From assembly GCF_028682635.1 (NCBI RefSeq), contig NZ_JANHLK010000005.1:248001-312000 (forward strand): a DNA stretch of 64,000 bases, read 5' to 3'. The notes under the pieces were generated by a model. That model made no database searches. It was not told where the DNA came from and worked only from the letters and a program-made list of their open reading frames with translations. Of this stretch, positions 46,534 to 55,469 are shown piece by piece. The DNA comes from Pseudomonas putida (GTDB lineage: Bacteria; Pseudomonadota; Gammaproteobacteria; Pseudomonadales; Pseudomonadaceae). Each line of letters opens with the position of its first letter. Within the stretch, counting starts at the first letter, position 1. The translations under genes and the position numbers were made by a program.

Positions 46534-47531
46534 AGCCGTGGCGCCGGTACTTGATCGAGCAGTTGCTGCAGCACGTGATCGACGTCCAGCCCTTCGATAT
46601 CCAGCTCCGGCGCGATGCGCACGCGATGGCGCAACACCGCCAGAGCGCAGCCTTTTATGTCATCTGGTATCACGAACTCGCCGCCGCGCAACAAGGCTCG
46701 TGCCCGTGCGCAGCGTACCAGCGCGATGGACGCACGAGGCCCGGCGCCGAGGGTCAGGCCGGGCCAGCTGCGGGTGGTGCGAGCCAGGCGCACGGCGTAA
46801 TCGAGGACTTGTTCGTCCAGCGGCAAATGACTGGTTATGCGTTGCAGGACCAGCACGTCCTTGGCTTGCAGCACAGTGCGCATTGGTTGCACATCGAGCA
46901 TGTCGGCACGGGTAGAGCGGCTGACCTGACGCACCATGTCCAGCTCTTGCTTGGCGTCGGGGTAGTCCATGCGCACCTTGAGCATGAAACGATCGAGTTC
47001 GGCTTCCGGCAACGGGTAAGTGCCTTCCTGTTCGATGGGGTTTTGCGTGGCGAGCACCATGAACGGCTGAGCGATGGGCAGGGCGCGGCCTTCGAGGGTG
47101 ACCTGGCGTTCCTGCATGGCTTCGAGCAGCGCTGCCTGGGTTTTTGCCGGGGCGCGGTTGATCTCGTCGGCCAGCAACAGGTTGGTGAACAACGGACCTT
47201 TGCGCAGTTTGAATTGCTCGGTCTGCAAATCGTACACCGCATGCCCGGTGACATCGCTGGGCATCAGGTCCGGGGTGAACTGGATACGCGCGAACTCGCC
47301 GCCGAAACAGCGGGCCAGCGCCCTGACCAGCAACGTCTTGCCCAGGCCCGGCACGCCTTCGAGCAATACGTGGCCGCCGGCAAGCAGGGCGGTCAGCACG
47401 TCGTCGATGACAGTGTCCTGTCCGATCACGGCTTTTTGCAATTCATGGCGCACGGTCTGGGCCAGCTGGCTGGCGCGCTGGCGTTGCGCAGTGGCGTGGT
47501 TGATTGCATCGGGCTCGGTCGGTTGACTCAT
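46530..47531 (-). CDS. MoxR-family AAA+ ATPase
   Basis: A 333-aa AAA+ ATPase of the MoxR group. Walker A GVPGLGKTLLVRALA (about residue 58), Walker B NLLLADEINRAPAKTQ, sensor 1 MVLATQNPIEQEGTYPLPEA, and a C-terminal lid domain. MoxR proteins act as chaperones that help VWA-domain partners assemble or load metal. It overlaps DUF58 downstream and the DUF4350 gene upstream, each by 4 bases, and so is translated together with them. Confidence 0.92.
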   Translation of the reverse strand: MSQPTEPDAINHATAQRQRASQLAQTVRHELQKAVIGQDTVIDDVLTALLAGGHVLLEGVPGLGKTLLVRALARCFGGEFARIQFTPDLMPSDVTGHAVYDLQTEQFKLRKGPLFTNLLLADEINRAPAKTQAALLEAMQERQVTLEGRALPIAQPFMVLATQNPIEQEGTYPLPEAELDRFMLKVRMDYPDAKQELDMVRQVSRSTRADMLDVQPMRTVLQAKDVLVLQRITSHLPLDEQVLDYAVRLARTTRSWPGLTLGAGPRASIALVRCARARALLRGGEFVIPDDIKGCALAVLRHRVRIAPELDIEGLDVDHVLQQLLDQVPAPRL

Positions 47532-48691
47532 AACGCATTCCTCAAAATTTGCAGACGGGCGACCTGGCGGCTGAATTCAGCACTGGAAAGCCGCTGCTTC
47601 GGCCGCGGGCTCATGGCTTGGCTGACGGTGCTCTCGGGTTGCCCGCCCAGGCGGGCGAGCACCCGCCATTGTTCGATGGCATCGAGTCGTTCGTAGCCAG
47701 GATGGCGATGTCTCACACGACACAGTATGTCTTGCCGCAAGGCTTGCAGCAGGCTGTCCTGGCCATTGTGGCGCAACATGAAATCGGCGCTGGCGCGCAA
47801 GTGTTCCTGCCATTGGTGCCGGGCTTTCGGTTGTGGTTGCTGCAGAGGGCCCTGGCGCACGCCGAAGTGCCAGAAAGCCAGCCCGACCAGGGCGATCAAG
47901 GCGACCAGCGCCTGGGGGAAATGGCGCAGCAGCAATGTCGGCAGGCTGTCGTGTTCTGTGTTGAACAGCAGGGTCACAGCGGTATCGACAGTCAGGTACC
48001 AGAGCAGCCAGGCATTGTCGTATTGATCGATCGCCGGGGTTTTCCACAGATCGGCGTCGGTCACCACGATGATCGAACCGAGTCCGTGGTTCAGCTGCAT
48101 CATATGGGTGGCCTTGCCACTGTTGGCCCAGGCCTGGGCGAGGTTCTTCGGATCTTCGAGATGGAACGCGGTATCAAAGCCGGCGTAGGCCGGTGCGTCC
48201 TCATTTTCCAGATAGAGTTTGGTCAATTGCGCGAAGGGGTCGCCAGGCGTACCGGGTGGCGGGTCCTTGAGGTCTTTGCTCAGCGATTGCTGCAGTTGCA
48301 CCCGATCCAGCAAAAGGTCATTGCTTTGCCCGGTCTGTTCATCCCATAACGACTGCGCAACGAACAGCAGGCGCCCGCCGGCCCGGGTCCAGTCCAGCAC
48401 CTGATCGATCTGCCTGGGTGTCATGTTGTAGCGGTCGCCGAGCAACAACAGGCTGTGATGCTTTGGCGTGAGGCTCGGCAGGATATCGAGGCTGTTGGCA
48501 TGGCTGACACTCAAGCCCTGTTTGCGCAGGAAATGCTCGGCGGCCAGGTAGGGATTAGCCAGGGCCTCCGGCGCCGGGCCGTGGTCGATTTCGACCGGGT
48601 AGGGCGTTGCCTTCAGGTACAGATAAATCGTCAGCGCGCCCAGCAGCGCAGCGCTCACTACGCCGATGATCGGCCAGGTGCGCCGGTTCAA
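47528..48691 (-). CDS. DUF4350 domain membrane protein
   Basis: A 387-aa protein with an N-terminal helix (IGVVSAALLGALTIYLYL), a periplasmic DUF4350 domain (LGDRYNMTPRQIDQVLDWTRAGGRLLFVAQSLW, a GATase-like sheet), and a second helix near residue 265 (LVALIALVGLAFWHFGV), followed by a cytoplasmic helical tail. It overlaps neighbours on both sides by 4 bases, within the MoxR operon. Function not known. Confidence 0.8.
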   Translation of the reverse strand: MNRRTWPIIGVVSAALLGALTIYLYLKATPYPVEIDHGPAPEALANPYLAAEHFLRKQGLSVSHANSLDILPSLTPKHHSLLLLGDRYNMTPRQIDQVLDWTRAGGRLLFVAQSLWDEQTGQSNDLLLDRVQLQQSLSKDLKDPPPGTPGDPFAQLTKLYLENEDAPAYAGFDTAFHLEDPKNLAQAWANSGKATHMMQLNHGLGSIIVVTDADLWKTPAIDQYDNAWLLWYLTVDTAVTLLFNTEHDSLPTLLLRHFPQALVALIALVGLAFWHFGVRQGPLQQPQPKARHQWQEHLRASADFMLRHNGQDSLLQALRQDILCRVRHRHPGYERLDAIEQWRVLARLGGQPESTVSQAMSPRPKQRLSSAEFSRQVARLQILRNAL

Positions 48692-50235
48692 CGGGCGGCT
48701 CCCGGGCCAAATACACCACGCCAGGCGTCACACAGTTGGCGCTGCGCATGGGCGGGCGGCAGTTGGTGCCCGTAGGCCATGTTTTGCCAGTGCACGGTCA
48801 GGTCTTTGCTGAAGGCCAACAGGTCCGGTTGCTGCAGTTGCTCGATGCGTTCCAGGACCTGGCCTTCGGTGTCGGCGGCTTTGAGCGGGAGGTCGAAGTC
48901 GTGCAACAAGCGGCTGAGCAGGGCGCGATAAAGCAAGCCAAGGGCTGCGCGCGGGTTGCTCTGCCAGAGGTTTTCGGCACTGGCTGCGATGTCGGGCGGG
49001 AGGGTTTCGCGGTCAAGGTCCAGGCCGAAGGCCTGCGCAGGAAGCGCGCGTGGGGCTTTTTCGACGGGGCGCGGGCGTCGGCTGACGAACGCCTGCAACC
49101 ACTCACGGTAGTACCAGATCAATGCCCCGATGGCGCTAAGCAGCACGGCCCACAGCGTGACTTCGATCAGTGTGGCCACGGCGCCGAAGTGCTGCTGGTC
49201 AAACATCTGCAGCAGCCTCTTTAGCCATTGAGGCATGTTGTCGTCGTCCGCGCTTTCGTCGCCGGCCTGGTTTTCGCCGAACCGATAGCGGGTGACGGTT
49301 TCCCTGTTCTTGAACGGTGGCTGATCGAGGATCGCCTTGATGCTGTCCCGGGACGCCTGGCTGGTCAGGGATTGCTCCAGCAGGCGCGGGCTGTCTGGCG
49401 CCGCCGGGGCCTGTTCGACCGCCAGGACGGTGGGTGCGATGGGCAACAGCAAGGACACTGCCAGCAACAGGGCAAGGGTTGTGCCGCTCAAACGCTGGGA
49501 CAGGCGGCGAAACACCAGCTCGATATCCCAGGCCTCGAGCGCGGTGCGCCGGTTCAGATACAGGCTGAAGCCTGCGGCCACGTAGACCGGTTCCCACACC
49601 ACCAGCACCAGGGCGTAGAAGCCGTTGGACAGGTGTTCCAGCCAGTGCCAATCCTGCGTCGCGGCGCTGATCAGCGACTGCCAGCTCCAGTCGAGTGCGA
49701 CCTGTGGTGGCAGCAGCAGGTAGAACAGCACCATCAAGCCAATCCATAACGCGCTTTCCAGGAGCACACCGATCACGGTCAGCCAGCGTGCCGCGCCGGC
49801 GTCGCGCTGCAACAACACTTGCAATCGTTGCTGGCGTGCCTCTGCGCCCAGGCCTTCGAGCTGCAACACGGGCAGCAGGAAGCTGCGGCTCAGGCTCAGG
49901 CGGCGCCAGGTCAGGCTGGCCAGCAGTTGCGGCTTGAGCAACCGTGGCCATTGGTAAAGTGCCTGTTTGAGGGTGGGCGTTTCGCCAAAGATGGCTTTGG
50001 AGAGGATGTACAGCGGCAAGCGTTCGAAGGCCGGCTTCAGCCACCAGAAGATGAACACGGCGAGGGTCGGCGAATCCCACAGCAACCATGTCAGCAAGGC
50101 GAAAACCGGCAAGGTGACAATCGCCCAACTGGTCATCAGCAGGCGTCGGTGGCGCTGGCTCAGCAGCACGCCGAGGTCCATGGCTTCGAAGGTGGGTCTG
50201 GGACGAATGACCACGGTGGTGTCACTCAGGCGCAT
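48688..50235 (-). CDS. DUF4129-containing multi-pass membrane protein
   Basis: A 515-aa protein with about five or six helices (for example LLMTSWAIVTLPVFALLTWLLW region, LESALWIGLMVLFYLLL, LALLLAVSLLLPIAPTVLAV, VTLWAVLLSAIGALIWYY) and a soluble C-terminal DUF4129 domain (AENLWQSNPRAALGLLYRAL to the end). The ATG at 50235 overlaps the end of the SpoIIM gene by 14 bases. DUF4129 is usually linked to MoxR and transglutaminase-like systems. Confidence 0.78.
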   Translation of the reverse strand: MRLSDTTVVIRPRPTFEAMDLGVLLSQRHRRLLMTSWAIVTLPVFALLTWLLWDSPTLAVFIFWWLKPAFERLPLYILSKAIFGETPTLKQALYQWPRLLKPQLLASLTWRRLSLSRSFLLPVLQLEGLGAEARQQRLQVLLQRDAGAARWLTVIGVLLESALWIGLMVLFYLLLPPQVALDWSWQSLISAATQDWHWLEHLSNGFYALVLVVWEPVYVAAGFSLYLNRRTALEAWDIELVFRRLSQRLSGTTLALLLAVSLLLPIAPTVLAVEQAPAAPDSPRLLEQSLTSQASRDSIKAILDQPPFKNRETVTRYRFGENQAGDESADDDNMPQWLKRLLQMFDQQHFGAVATLIEVTLWAVLLSAIGALIWYYREWLQAFVSRRPRPVEKAPRALPAQAFGLDLDRETLPPDIAASAENLWQSNPRAALGLLYRALLSRLLHDFDLPLKAADTEGQVLERIEQLQQPDLLAFSKDLTVHWQNMAYGHQLPPAHAQRQLCDAWRGVFGPGAAR

Positions 50236-51199
50236 GGCGGGTCCTTCCGGCGAATAACAGGTAAACCGCCACCAGCACCCAGAGGGCCGCACCGACCAGG
50301 TACTTGGTCAGGGGCGCCGGGGCCGTCATCGAAGACCAGTAGGCCTCGATAAATGCCGCAATCAGCAGAAACAGCATCACGCCGCAAATCAGCAGCACGC
50401 TTTTGCGGGCCGCCAGGCGCAAGGCTTCGCCACGGGGCAGGGGGCCCGGTGCGATCAACGCCCAGCCCAGTTGCAGGCCGGCGGCACCGGCCAGGGCAAT
50501 GGCCGTCAGTTCAAAGGCACCGTGCCCCACTACGAATGACCAGAAGGTTTGGCCATAGCCAATATGCGTCAGGTGCCCGGCCACCGCGCCGATCATCAAG
50601 CCATTGAAGACCAGGAAAAAAGCGCTGCCCAGGCCAAACAGCAAGCCGCTGGCGAACGTCTGAAAGGCGATCCCGATGTTGTGCATGATGTAGTAGCCGA
50701 ACATCGCCCAGTCTTCACTGGCCGCCCGCTCCATCGAGCGCCCGAGGTGACCGGCCTCGGGGTCGTACATGCTTTGCATGTCGCTGACCTGGTCGGCCGG
50801 GATCAGGTTATAGACCAGGTCCGGAAACAGATACACCAGCCCTGCAAACGCAATCAGGCTACCGAAAAACAGCAGGCTGGCGGCGAGCACGAAGCGCCAT
50901 TGTTCGCGTACCAGCCGCGGGAAGCCGGCCAGGATGAAACCCAGCGCATTGGCTCCGAGCTGGCTGCGATGCCGATACAGTTGTTGATGTCCGCGCAACA
51001 CCTGTTGCTGCAACGAGTCGATCAGGAAGCTGCTGTAACCACGCTCGCGGGCCAGCGCCAGGTGATGGCACATGCGCCGATAATCGGCTGGAAATTGAAC
51101 GGCCCCATCGGCTTTCCTGCCACGCTCCAGCCTGTCCAGCATGAGGGAAAACTGCTCCCATTCGGCCATGTGCCGATGTTCGAAAAGGCTTTGTTTCAT
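50222..51199 (-). CDS. SpoIIM-family (stage II sporulation protein M-like) membrane protein
   Basis: A 325-aa membrane protein. Cytoplasmic N-terminal helical part of about 100 residues (MKQSLFEHRHMAEWEQFSLM), then five or so helices with the DUF95/SpoIIM signature YYIMHNIGIAFQTFASGLLFGLG region and VVGHGAFELTAIALAGAAGL. In sporulating bacteria SpoIIM works in peptidoglycan hydrolysis complexes; in Gram-negatives the role is not established. Overlaps the RDD gene by 4 bases. Confidence 0.85.
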   Translation of the reverse strand: MKQSLFEHRHMAEWEQFSLMLDRLERGRKADGAVQFPADYRRMCHHLALARERGYSSFLIDSLQQQVLRGHQQLYRHRSQLGANALGFILAGFPRLVREQWRFVLAASLLFFGSLIAFAGLVYLFPDLVYNLIPADQVSDMQSMYDPEAGHLGRSMERAASEDWAMFGYYIMHNIGIAFQTFASGLLFGLGSAFFLVFNGLMIGAVAGHLTHIGYGQTFWSFVVGHGAFELTAIALAGAAGLQLGWALIAPGPLPRGEALRLAARKSVLLICGVMLFLLIAAFIEAYWSSMTAPAPLTKYLVGAALWVLVAVYLLFAGRTRHAPE

Positions 51200-51921
51200 G
51201 CCGGACCCAACAAGCCGTGGGCGATGCCGTTGAGTTCGGCGACGGCCCGGGGTGGCGTAACCTGCAAGGGGCGCGCGAGGATCGTTGCCAACTCGTTGAC
51301 CCGGGCGTCGGACAGTCCGGCCTGGCGTTCGGCGAACCCGAGGATGGCGCGTTGCTCGGACAGTGTCAGGGCAAAGGGCGGGCGACGGGGTTGCGCGGGG
51401 GGCAGTTGCGGGCGGGTGAGCAGTTGTTCGCGGTAGATCACCAGTGTACCGGCGGCCAGGTCACCGAGGCGCTTGAAGTTGGGGTGTTGCAGGCAACTGA
51501 TGGCGCCAAGGAAGTAGCCGAACGGCAACATGTCGACAAATCGCAGCAGGTTACGCAACAGTGACGCGGACCAGCCAACAGGCGTGCCATCGTCCTGGAT
51601 GACGCGCAAGCCCATCCATTGTTTGCCCGGCGAACAGCCCTGGTTGAAGACTTCGAACAGCACCATGTACCACCAGCTCACGCCGAACAGCAGGATCGAA
51701 ACCAGGCCGGCACCGAGTTTTCCGAGCATCGCCAGGACGATGAACAACAGGCCCAGGATCAACCCGCGCAGGACCAGGTCGATGGAAAATGCCAGGGCGC
51801 GCACCATCAACCCGGCCGGGCGCAGTGGCAAGTCGATGCCTTCGGGCGTTTCGACCTGATACCGCGTGTCCAGTGGCGGGGGCAGCGTTGCTTTCCGTGG
51901 CAGTGCTGTGACGTCGAGCAT
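51196..51921 (-). CDS. RDD family membrane protein
   Basis: A 241-aa protein with the RDD domain (residues 30-155): three helices, the first starting at AGLMVRALAFSIDLVLRG with the Arg and Asp residues that name the family, and GCSPGKQWMGLRVIQDDGT after the second. First gene of the six-gene MoxR operon. An alternative TTG start two codons upstream is possible. The C-terminal part (LSEQRAILGFAERQAGLSDARV) is soluble. Confidence 0.83.
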   Translation of the reverse strand: MLDVTALPRKATLPPPLDTRYQVETPEGIDLPLRPAGLMVRALAFSIDLVLRGLILGLLFIVLAMLGKLGAGLVSILLFGVSWWYMVLFEVFNQGCSPGKQWMGLRVIQDDGTPVGWSASLLRNLLRFVDMLPFGYFLGAISCLQHPNFKRLGDLAAGTLVIYREQLLTRPQLPPAQPRRPPFALTLSEQRAILGFAERQAGLSDARVNELATILARPLQVTPPRAVAELNGIAHGLLGPA

Positions 51922-52105
51922 GGGCAACCTGATGGTGTGGCCTGATCGGTTTGTCTCTGTACCGGATGCTAGCAGCCTCGCCGGTCAAAACGACATAACT
52001 ATGTATTGCACATTGAGTAACCGGGGATGATTGAATGGCAGGATTGCTGGCCGGAGCGGGACGGGAACGCCTAGACTTGGCCAATCTTCAGTTCAGGAAT
52101 AGCCC

Positions 52106-53536
52106 GTGACTTCCATCTTCTGGTACGACTACGAAACGACGGGCATCAATCCCCGTTGCGACCGCCCGCTGCAAATGGCGGGGCTGCGTACTGACTTCGA
52201 CCTCAATGAAATCGACGAGCCGGTCAACCTCTTCTGCCGGCCCAGCGACGACATCCTGCCGCATCCCGCGGCTTGCGCAATTACTGGCATCACGCCCACC
52301 CAACTGGCCGAGCACGGGTTGAGCGAAGCCGACTTCATGACCCGGGTCCATGCCCAACTGGCCGCGCCAGGTACGTGCGGCGCGGGCTACAACACGTTGC
52401 GCTTCGACGATGAGATGACCCGCTACAGCCTGTACCGAAATTTTTTCGACCCTTATGCGCGGGAATGGCAGGGCGGTAACAGCCGCTGGGACCTGATCGA
52501 CGTCGTGCGCGCGGCCTATGCCTTGCGCCCCGATGGCCTTGTCTGGCCGACGGACGCTGAGGGGCGGGTGACGCTCAAGCTTGAGCGCCTGACCGCCGCC
52601 AACGGCATCGATCATGGCAATGCCCACGAAGCGCTGTCGGACGTTCGCGCCACGATCGCCCTGGCGCGGCTGATCCGGGAAAAACAGCCGAAATTGTATG
52701 AGTGGTTATTTCAACTTCGCAGCAAGCAAAAGGTATTGGACCAGGTACGGCTGCTGCAGCCCATGGTGCATGTGTCGGGACGCTTTTCTGCGGCGCGCAA
52801 CTATGTCGGCGTGGTGTTGCCCCTGGCCTGGCACCCGCGCAACAAGAACGCACTGATCGTCTGCGACCTGCACCTCGACCCGCAGGGCTTGCTCGATCTC
52901 GATGCCGAAACCTTGCGTCAGCGCTTGTATACCCGTCACGAAGAGCTGGCAGAGGGGGAGTTGCCAGTACCGCTCAAGCTTATCCACGTCAATAAATGCC
53001 CCGTGGTGGCGCCTTTATCGGTACTTCGTCCGGAAGATCAGCTGCGCCTGGGAATGGATGTTGCGCTTTACCAGGCACGAGCACTGCGACTAAGTGACGC
53101 GCAGCAAGATTGGCAAGCTAAAGTTCTGGCGATTTATGCCCGTGAAGATTTCTCCTTGAGCGAGGATCCGGAACAACAGTTATACGACGGATTTATCGGC
53201 GACCGTGATCGGCGTCTCTGCGAGCAAGTCAGAACAGTCGATCCGCTGCAATTGGCACAACAGCAATGGCCTTTCGATGATGAACGTTTGCCCGAGCTGT
53301 TGTTTCGATATCGAGCACGTAACTTTCCCGATACCTTGAGTCTCGATGAGCAGGAACGCTGGCGAATATTCTGCCAGAAACGTTTGTCAGTGCCTGAATA
53401 CGGCGCGCCCAATACGCTGGATAGTTTCGTAGAGGCCGCAGCCCAATTGGCCCTTACAGCGACATCGATGCAGCAGGCGGTGCTCAATGATTGGCAGGAA
53501 TATGTTCAGGATTTACGCAAACGTTTGAATCTTTGA
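52106..53536 (+). CDS. sbcB: Exodeoxyribonuclease I
   Basis: 3'-5' single-strand DNA exonuclease with roles in recombination and mismatch repair. The 476-aa product starts with GTG (MTSIFWYDYETTGINPRCDR). The DnaQ-type nuclease domain shows motif I with YDYETTG, motif II LRFDDEMTRYSLYRNFFDPY and motif III HEALSDVRATIALARLI with catalytic His and Asp. The SH3-like and helical ExoI C-terminal regions follow. Convergent with mvaT through a shared terminator. Confidence 0.96.
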   Translation: MTSIFWYDYETTGINPRCDRPLQMAGLRTDFDLNEIDEPVNLFCRPSDDILPHPAACAITGITPTQLAEHGLSEADFMTRVHAQLAAPGTCGAGYNTLRFDDEMTRYSLYRNFFDPYAREWQGGNSRWDLIDVVRAAYALRPDGLVWPTDAEGRVTLKLERLTAANGIDHGNAHEALSDVRATIALARLIREKQPKLYEWLFQLRSKQKVLDQVRLLQPMVHVSGRFSAARNYVGVVLPLAWHPRNKNALIVCDLHLDPQGLLDLDAETLRQRLYTRHEELAEGELPVPLKLIHVNKCPVVAPLSVLRPEDQLRLGMDVALYQARALRLSDAQQDWQAKVLAIYAREDFSLSEDPEQQLYDGFIGDRDRRLCEQVRTVDPLQLAQQQWPFDDERLPELLFRYRARNFPDTLSLDEQERWRIFCQKRLSVPEYGAPNTLDSFVEAAAQLALTATSMQQAVLNDWQEYVQDLRKRLNL

Positions 53537-53569
53537 AATCGAAAATGTCCAAGGGTTAAATTCCGGGCA

Positions 53570-53602
53570 TAAAAAACGCCAGCGTAGGCTGGCGTTTTTT
53601 TT
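53570..53602. terminator. Bidirectional terminator between sbcB and mvaT
   Basis: AAAAAACGCCAGC, loop GTAG, GCTGGCGTTTTTTTT: symmetric stem with A and T tracts that serves both convergent genes. Confidence 0.94.
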
Positions 53603-53631
53603 CGCAATCGATTCGCGGCAAGCGCGCAGGA

Positions 53632-54009
53632 TCAGCCCAGCAGGGTAGCCCAGCCTTCAACCACGTCGCCGCCCCACTTGGCTTTCCACTCTTTCAGAGT
53701 CTTGTGGTTGCCACCTTTGGTTTCGATGACTTCGCCGTTGTGCGGGTTTTTGTATTGTTTAACTTTGCGAGCACGCTTGGTGCCGGTAGTTTTTACTGCA
53801 CCGCCACGTGGGGCTTTGGTTTTGGCTTCTGGATCCAGCAGCGCGATGATGTCGCGCAGGGACTTGGAATATTCGCCCATCAGGGTGCGCAGTTTGCCTT
53901 CGAATTCCAGCTCGGTCTGCAGTTTGTCGTCTTGGGACAGGTTCTTCAAACGGGCTTGCAGCTCTTTGATAGCTTCTTCGGTGGCACGGTATTCGTTGAT
54001 CAAGGACAT
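53632..54009 (-). CDS. mvaT: H-NS-family nucleoid protein MvaT
   Basis: Xenogeneic silencer that binds A+T-rich DNA. The 125-aa product has an N-terminal coiled-coil oligomerisation part (MSLINEYRATEEAIKELQ) and a C-terminal DNA-binding domain with the MvaT-type AT-pincer segment KQYKNPHNGEVIETKGGNHK, the RGGN-like loop being KGGN here. The ATG at 54009 with AAGG upstream matches the family. Neighbours sbcB and purU are the same as in P. aeruginosa (recalled). It may silence the A+T-rich delta-60 genes of this window. Confidence 0.96.
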   Translation of the reverse strand: MSLINEYRATEEAIKELQARLKNLSQDDKLQTELEFEGKLRTLMGEYSKSLRDIIALLDPEAKTKAPRGGAVKTTGTKRARKVKQYKNPHNGEVIETKGGNHKTLKEWKAKWGGDVVEGWATLLG

Positions 54010-54346
54010 GATTACTACCTTATGTAGAACGCTGGATGGCAGGTGACAGTGCGGCAATAATAGTCAGGGTGTATCATCAAGTAAACATTAAACTGGAGTT
54101 TATTTAATTAAAATCCAGTGAAGTCAGCACGCATTGGATACGCAATTAAATAGTTCAATGCTTGTGCTACACCTATTTACAAACCGCTGCTTGTCGATGG
54201 GCCAAGTACAGTGTGGCGGGCGTCAACCCGGTGGCGTGGGAACCCTGGCGCAAGCCATCGGCCAAGGCAACACGTGATCAATACTGCAGATTTGCTGCGC
54301 AATCGTTAGAATGGCCGACTTTGCGAAGTTCTGGAGTTTCCCCCTC
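54010..54346. other. mvaT-purU intergenic region, A+T-rich near mvaT
   Basis: Positions 54055-54160 are A+T-rich (TAAACATTAAACTGGAG, TTTATTTAATTAAAATCCAG), including an imperfect dyad CTGGA ... TCCAG, and probably hold the mvaT promoter and possibly MvaT autoregulation sites. 54160-54346 is normal in composition. No RNA gene or riboswitch was recognised, and the short frame at 54162-54368 is not convincing. Confidence 0.55.
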
Positions 54347-55195
54347 ATGCGCACTTTTCGGCTGGTGATTTCTTGCCCGGACCGCGTCGGCATCGTTGCC
54401 AAAGTCAGTAACTTTCTGGCGTCACACAACGGCTGGATCACTGAAGCGAGCCACCACTCGGACAATCTGAGTGGCTGGTTCTTCATGCGTCACGAAATTC
54501 GTGCCGACTCGCTGCCTTTCGGTATCGAGGCCTTGCGCGAGGCCTTTGCGCCGATTGCCGAAGAATTCTCGATGGACTGGCGTATCACCGATACCGAGCA
54601 GAAGAAGCGCGTGGTGCTGATGGCCAGCCGCGAGTCTCACTGCCTCGCCGACTTGTTGCATCGCTGGCACAGCGATGAGCTGGATTGTGAAATCGCCTGC
54701 GTGATTTCCAACCATGACGACCTGCGCAGCATGGTCGAATGGCACGGCATCCCTTACTACCACGTACCGGTCAATCCCCAGGACAAGGAGCCGGCATTCG
54801 CCGAGGTCTCACGCCTGGTCAAGCAGCACGATGCCGAAGTGGTTGTACTGGCCCGCTACATGCAGATCCTGCCGCCTGAGCTGTGCCGTGAATATGCGCA
54901 CAAGGTCATCAACATCCACCACAGCTTCCTGCCGTCGTTCGTCGGTGCCAAGCCGTACCACCAGGCTTCCCTGCGCGGGGTGAAGCTGATCGGTGCTACC
55001 TGCCACTATGTGACCGAAGAACTGGACGCCGGCCCGATCATCGAGCAGGACGTGGTGCGCGTCAGCCACAGCGACAGCATTGAAGACATGGTACGTTTCG
55101 GCCGTGACGTCGAGAAAATGGTGCTGGCCCGTGGCCTGCGCTACCACCTGGAAGACCGGGTGCTGGTACACGGCAACAAAACCGTGGTGTTCTGA
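54347..55195 (+). CDS. purU: Formyltetrahydrofolate deformylase
   Basis: Hydrolyses 10-formyl-tetrahydrofolate to formate and tetrahydrofolate, balancing one-carbon pools and supplying formate for purine synthesis. The 282-aa product has an N-terminal ACT domain (FRLVISCPDRVGIVAKVSNFL) and a C-terminal formyltransferase-like hydrolase domain with the catalytic Asn/His/Asp context NIHHSFLPSFVGAKPYHQA and GATCHYVTEELDAGPIIEQD. The ATG at 54347 starts at MRTFRLV; upstream residues of the longer frame lack family similarity. Confidence 0.95.
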   Translation: MRTFRLVISCPDRVGIVAKVSNFLASHNGWITEASHHSDNLSGWFFMRHEIRADSLPFGIEALREAFAPIAEEFSMDWRITDTEQKKRVVLMASRESHCLADLLHRWHSDELDCEIACVISNHDDLRSMVEWHGIPYYHVPVNPQDKEPAFAEVSRLVKQHDAEVVVLARYMQILPPELCREYAHKVINIHHSFLPSFVGAKPYHQASLRGVKLIGATCHYVTEELDAGPIIEQDVVRVSHSDSIEDMVRFGRDVEKMVLARGLRYHLEDRVLVHGNKTVVF

Positions 55196-55220
55196 TCAGC
55201 GCTCGTCACGGTTGAAATTC

Positions 55221-55265
55221 GAAGGGCCTGGGCGTTCAATCGCTGCAGGCCCTTCGCCGTTTTTG
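55221..55265 (+). terminator. Rho-independent terminator after purU
   Basis: GAAGGGCCTG, loop of about 15 bases, CAGGCCCTTC, then GCCGTTTTT. Stem of 10 perfect pairs 25 bases past the purU stop. Confidence 0.78.
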
Positions 55266-55275
55266 AACCGAGGAC

Positions 55276-55389
55276 ATGACCATGGCCGATCCACTGGACA
55301 AAGCCACTTCCAAGGCACCCGCCACTTTGGGCGAGGGTTGTTTGAGCCGTTACGACCCTGATGAGATGAGCCCGGAAGATGGCATGTAG
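55276..55389 (+). CDS. Small ORF ending in a REP element (possibly truncated)
   Basis: A 37-aa acidic frame, MTMADPLDKATSKAPATLGE then GCLSRYDPDEMSPEDGM, with GAGG upstream of the ATG. The TAG stop at 55387-55389 is part of the REP sequence TGTAGGAGC, so the original gene may have been longer. Sequence style is that of a conserved small pseudomonad protein, but I cannot name it. It lies just past the purU terminator. Confidence 0.5.
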   Translation: MTMADPLDKATSKAPATLGEGCLSRYDPDEMSPEDGM

Positions 55390-55469
55390 GAGCTGGCTTG
55401 CCAGCGAAGGCGCCAGAAAGACCAACGCAACGCTTGAGGACGCCTTCGCCGGCAAGCCGGCTCCTACAG
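55385..55469. repeat. Paired REP giving stop codons to genes on both sides
   Basis: TGTAGGAGCTGGCTTGCCAG on the left, its near-inverse CCGGCAAGCCGGCTCCTACA on the right. The left TAG ends the plus-strand small ORF at 55387-55389; the right one (read in reverse) ends the UPF0104 gene at 55464-55466. Confidence 0.92.

Noticed and set aside
54010..54346. Possible riboswitch or small RNA before purU
   Set aside because: No recognisable aptamer, conserved hairpin or terminator was found; the gap is explained by the mvaT promoter region.
54162..54368. 68-aa frame before purU
   Set aside because: It overlaps the purU start, has no good ribosome site and looks like unrelated residues.
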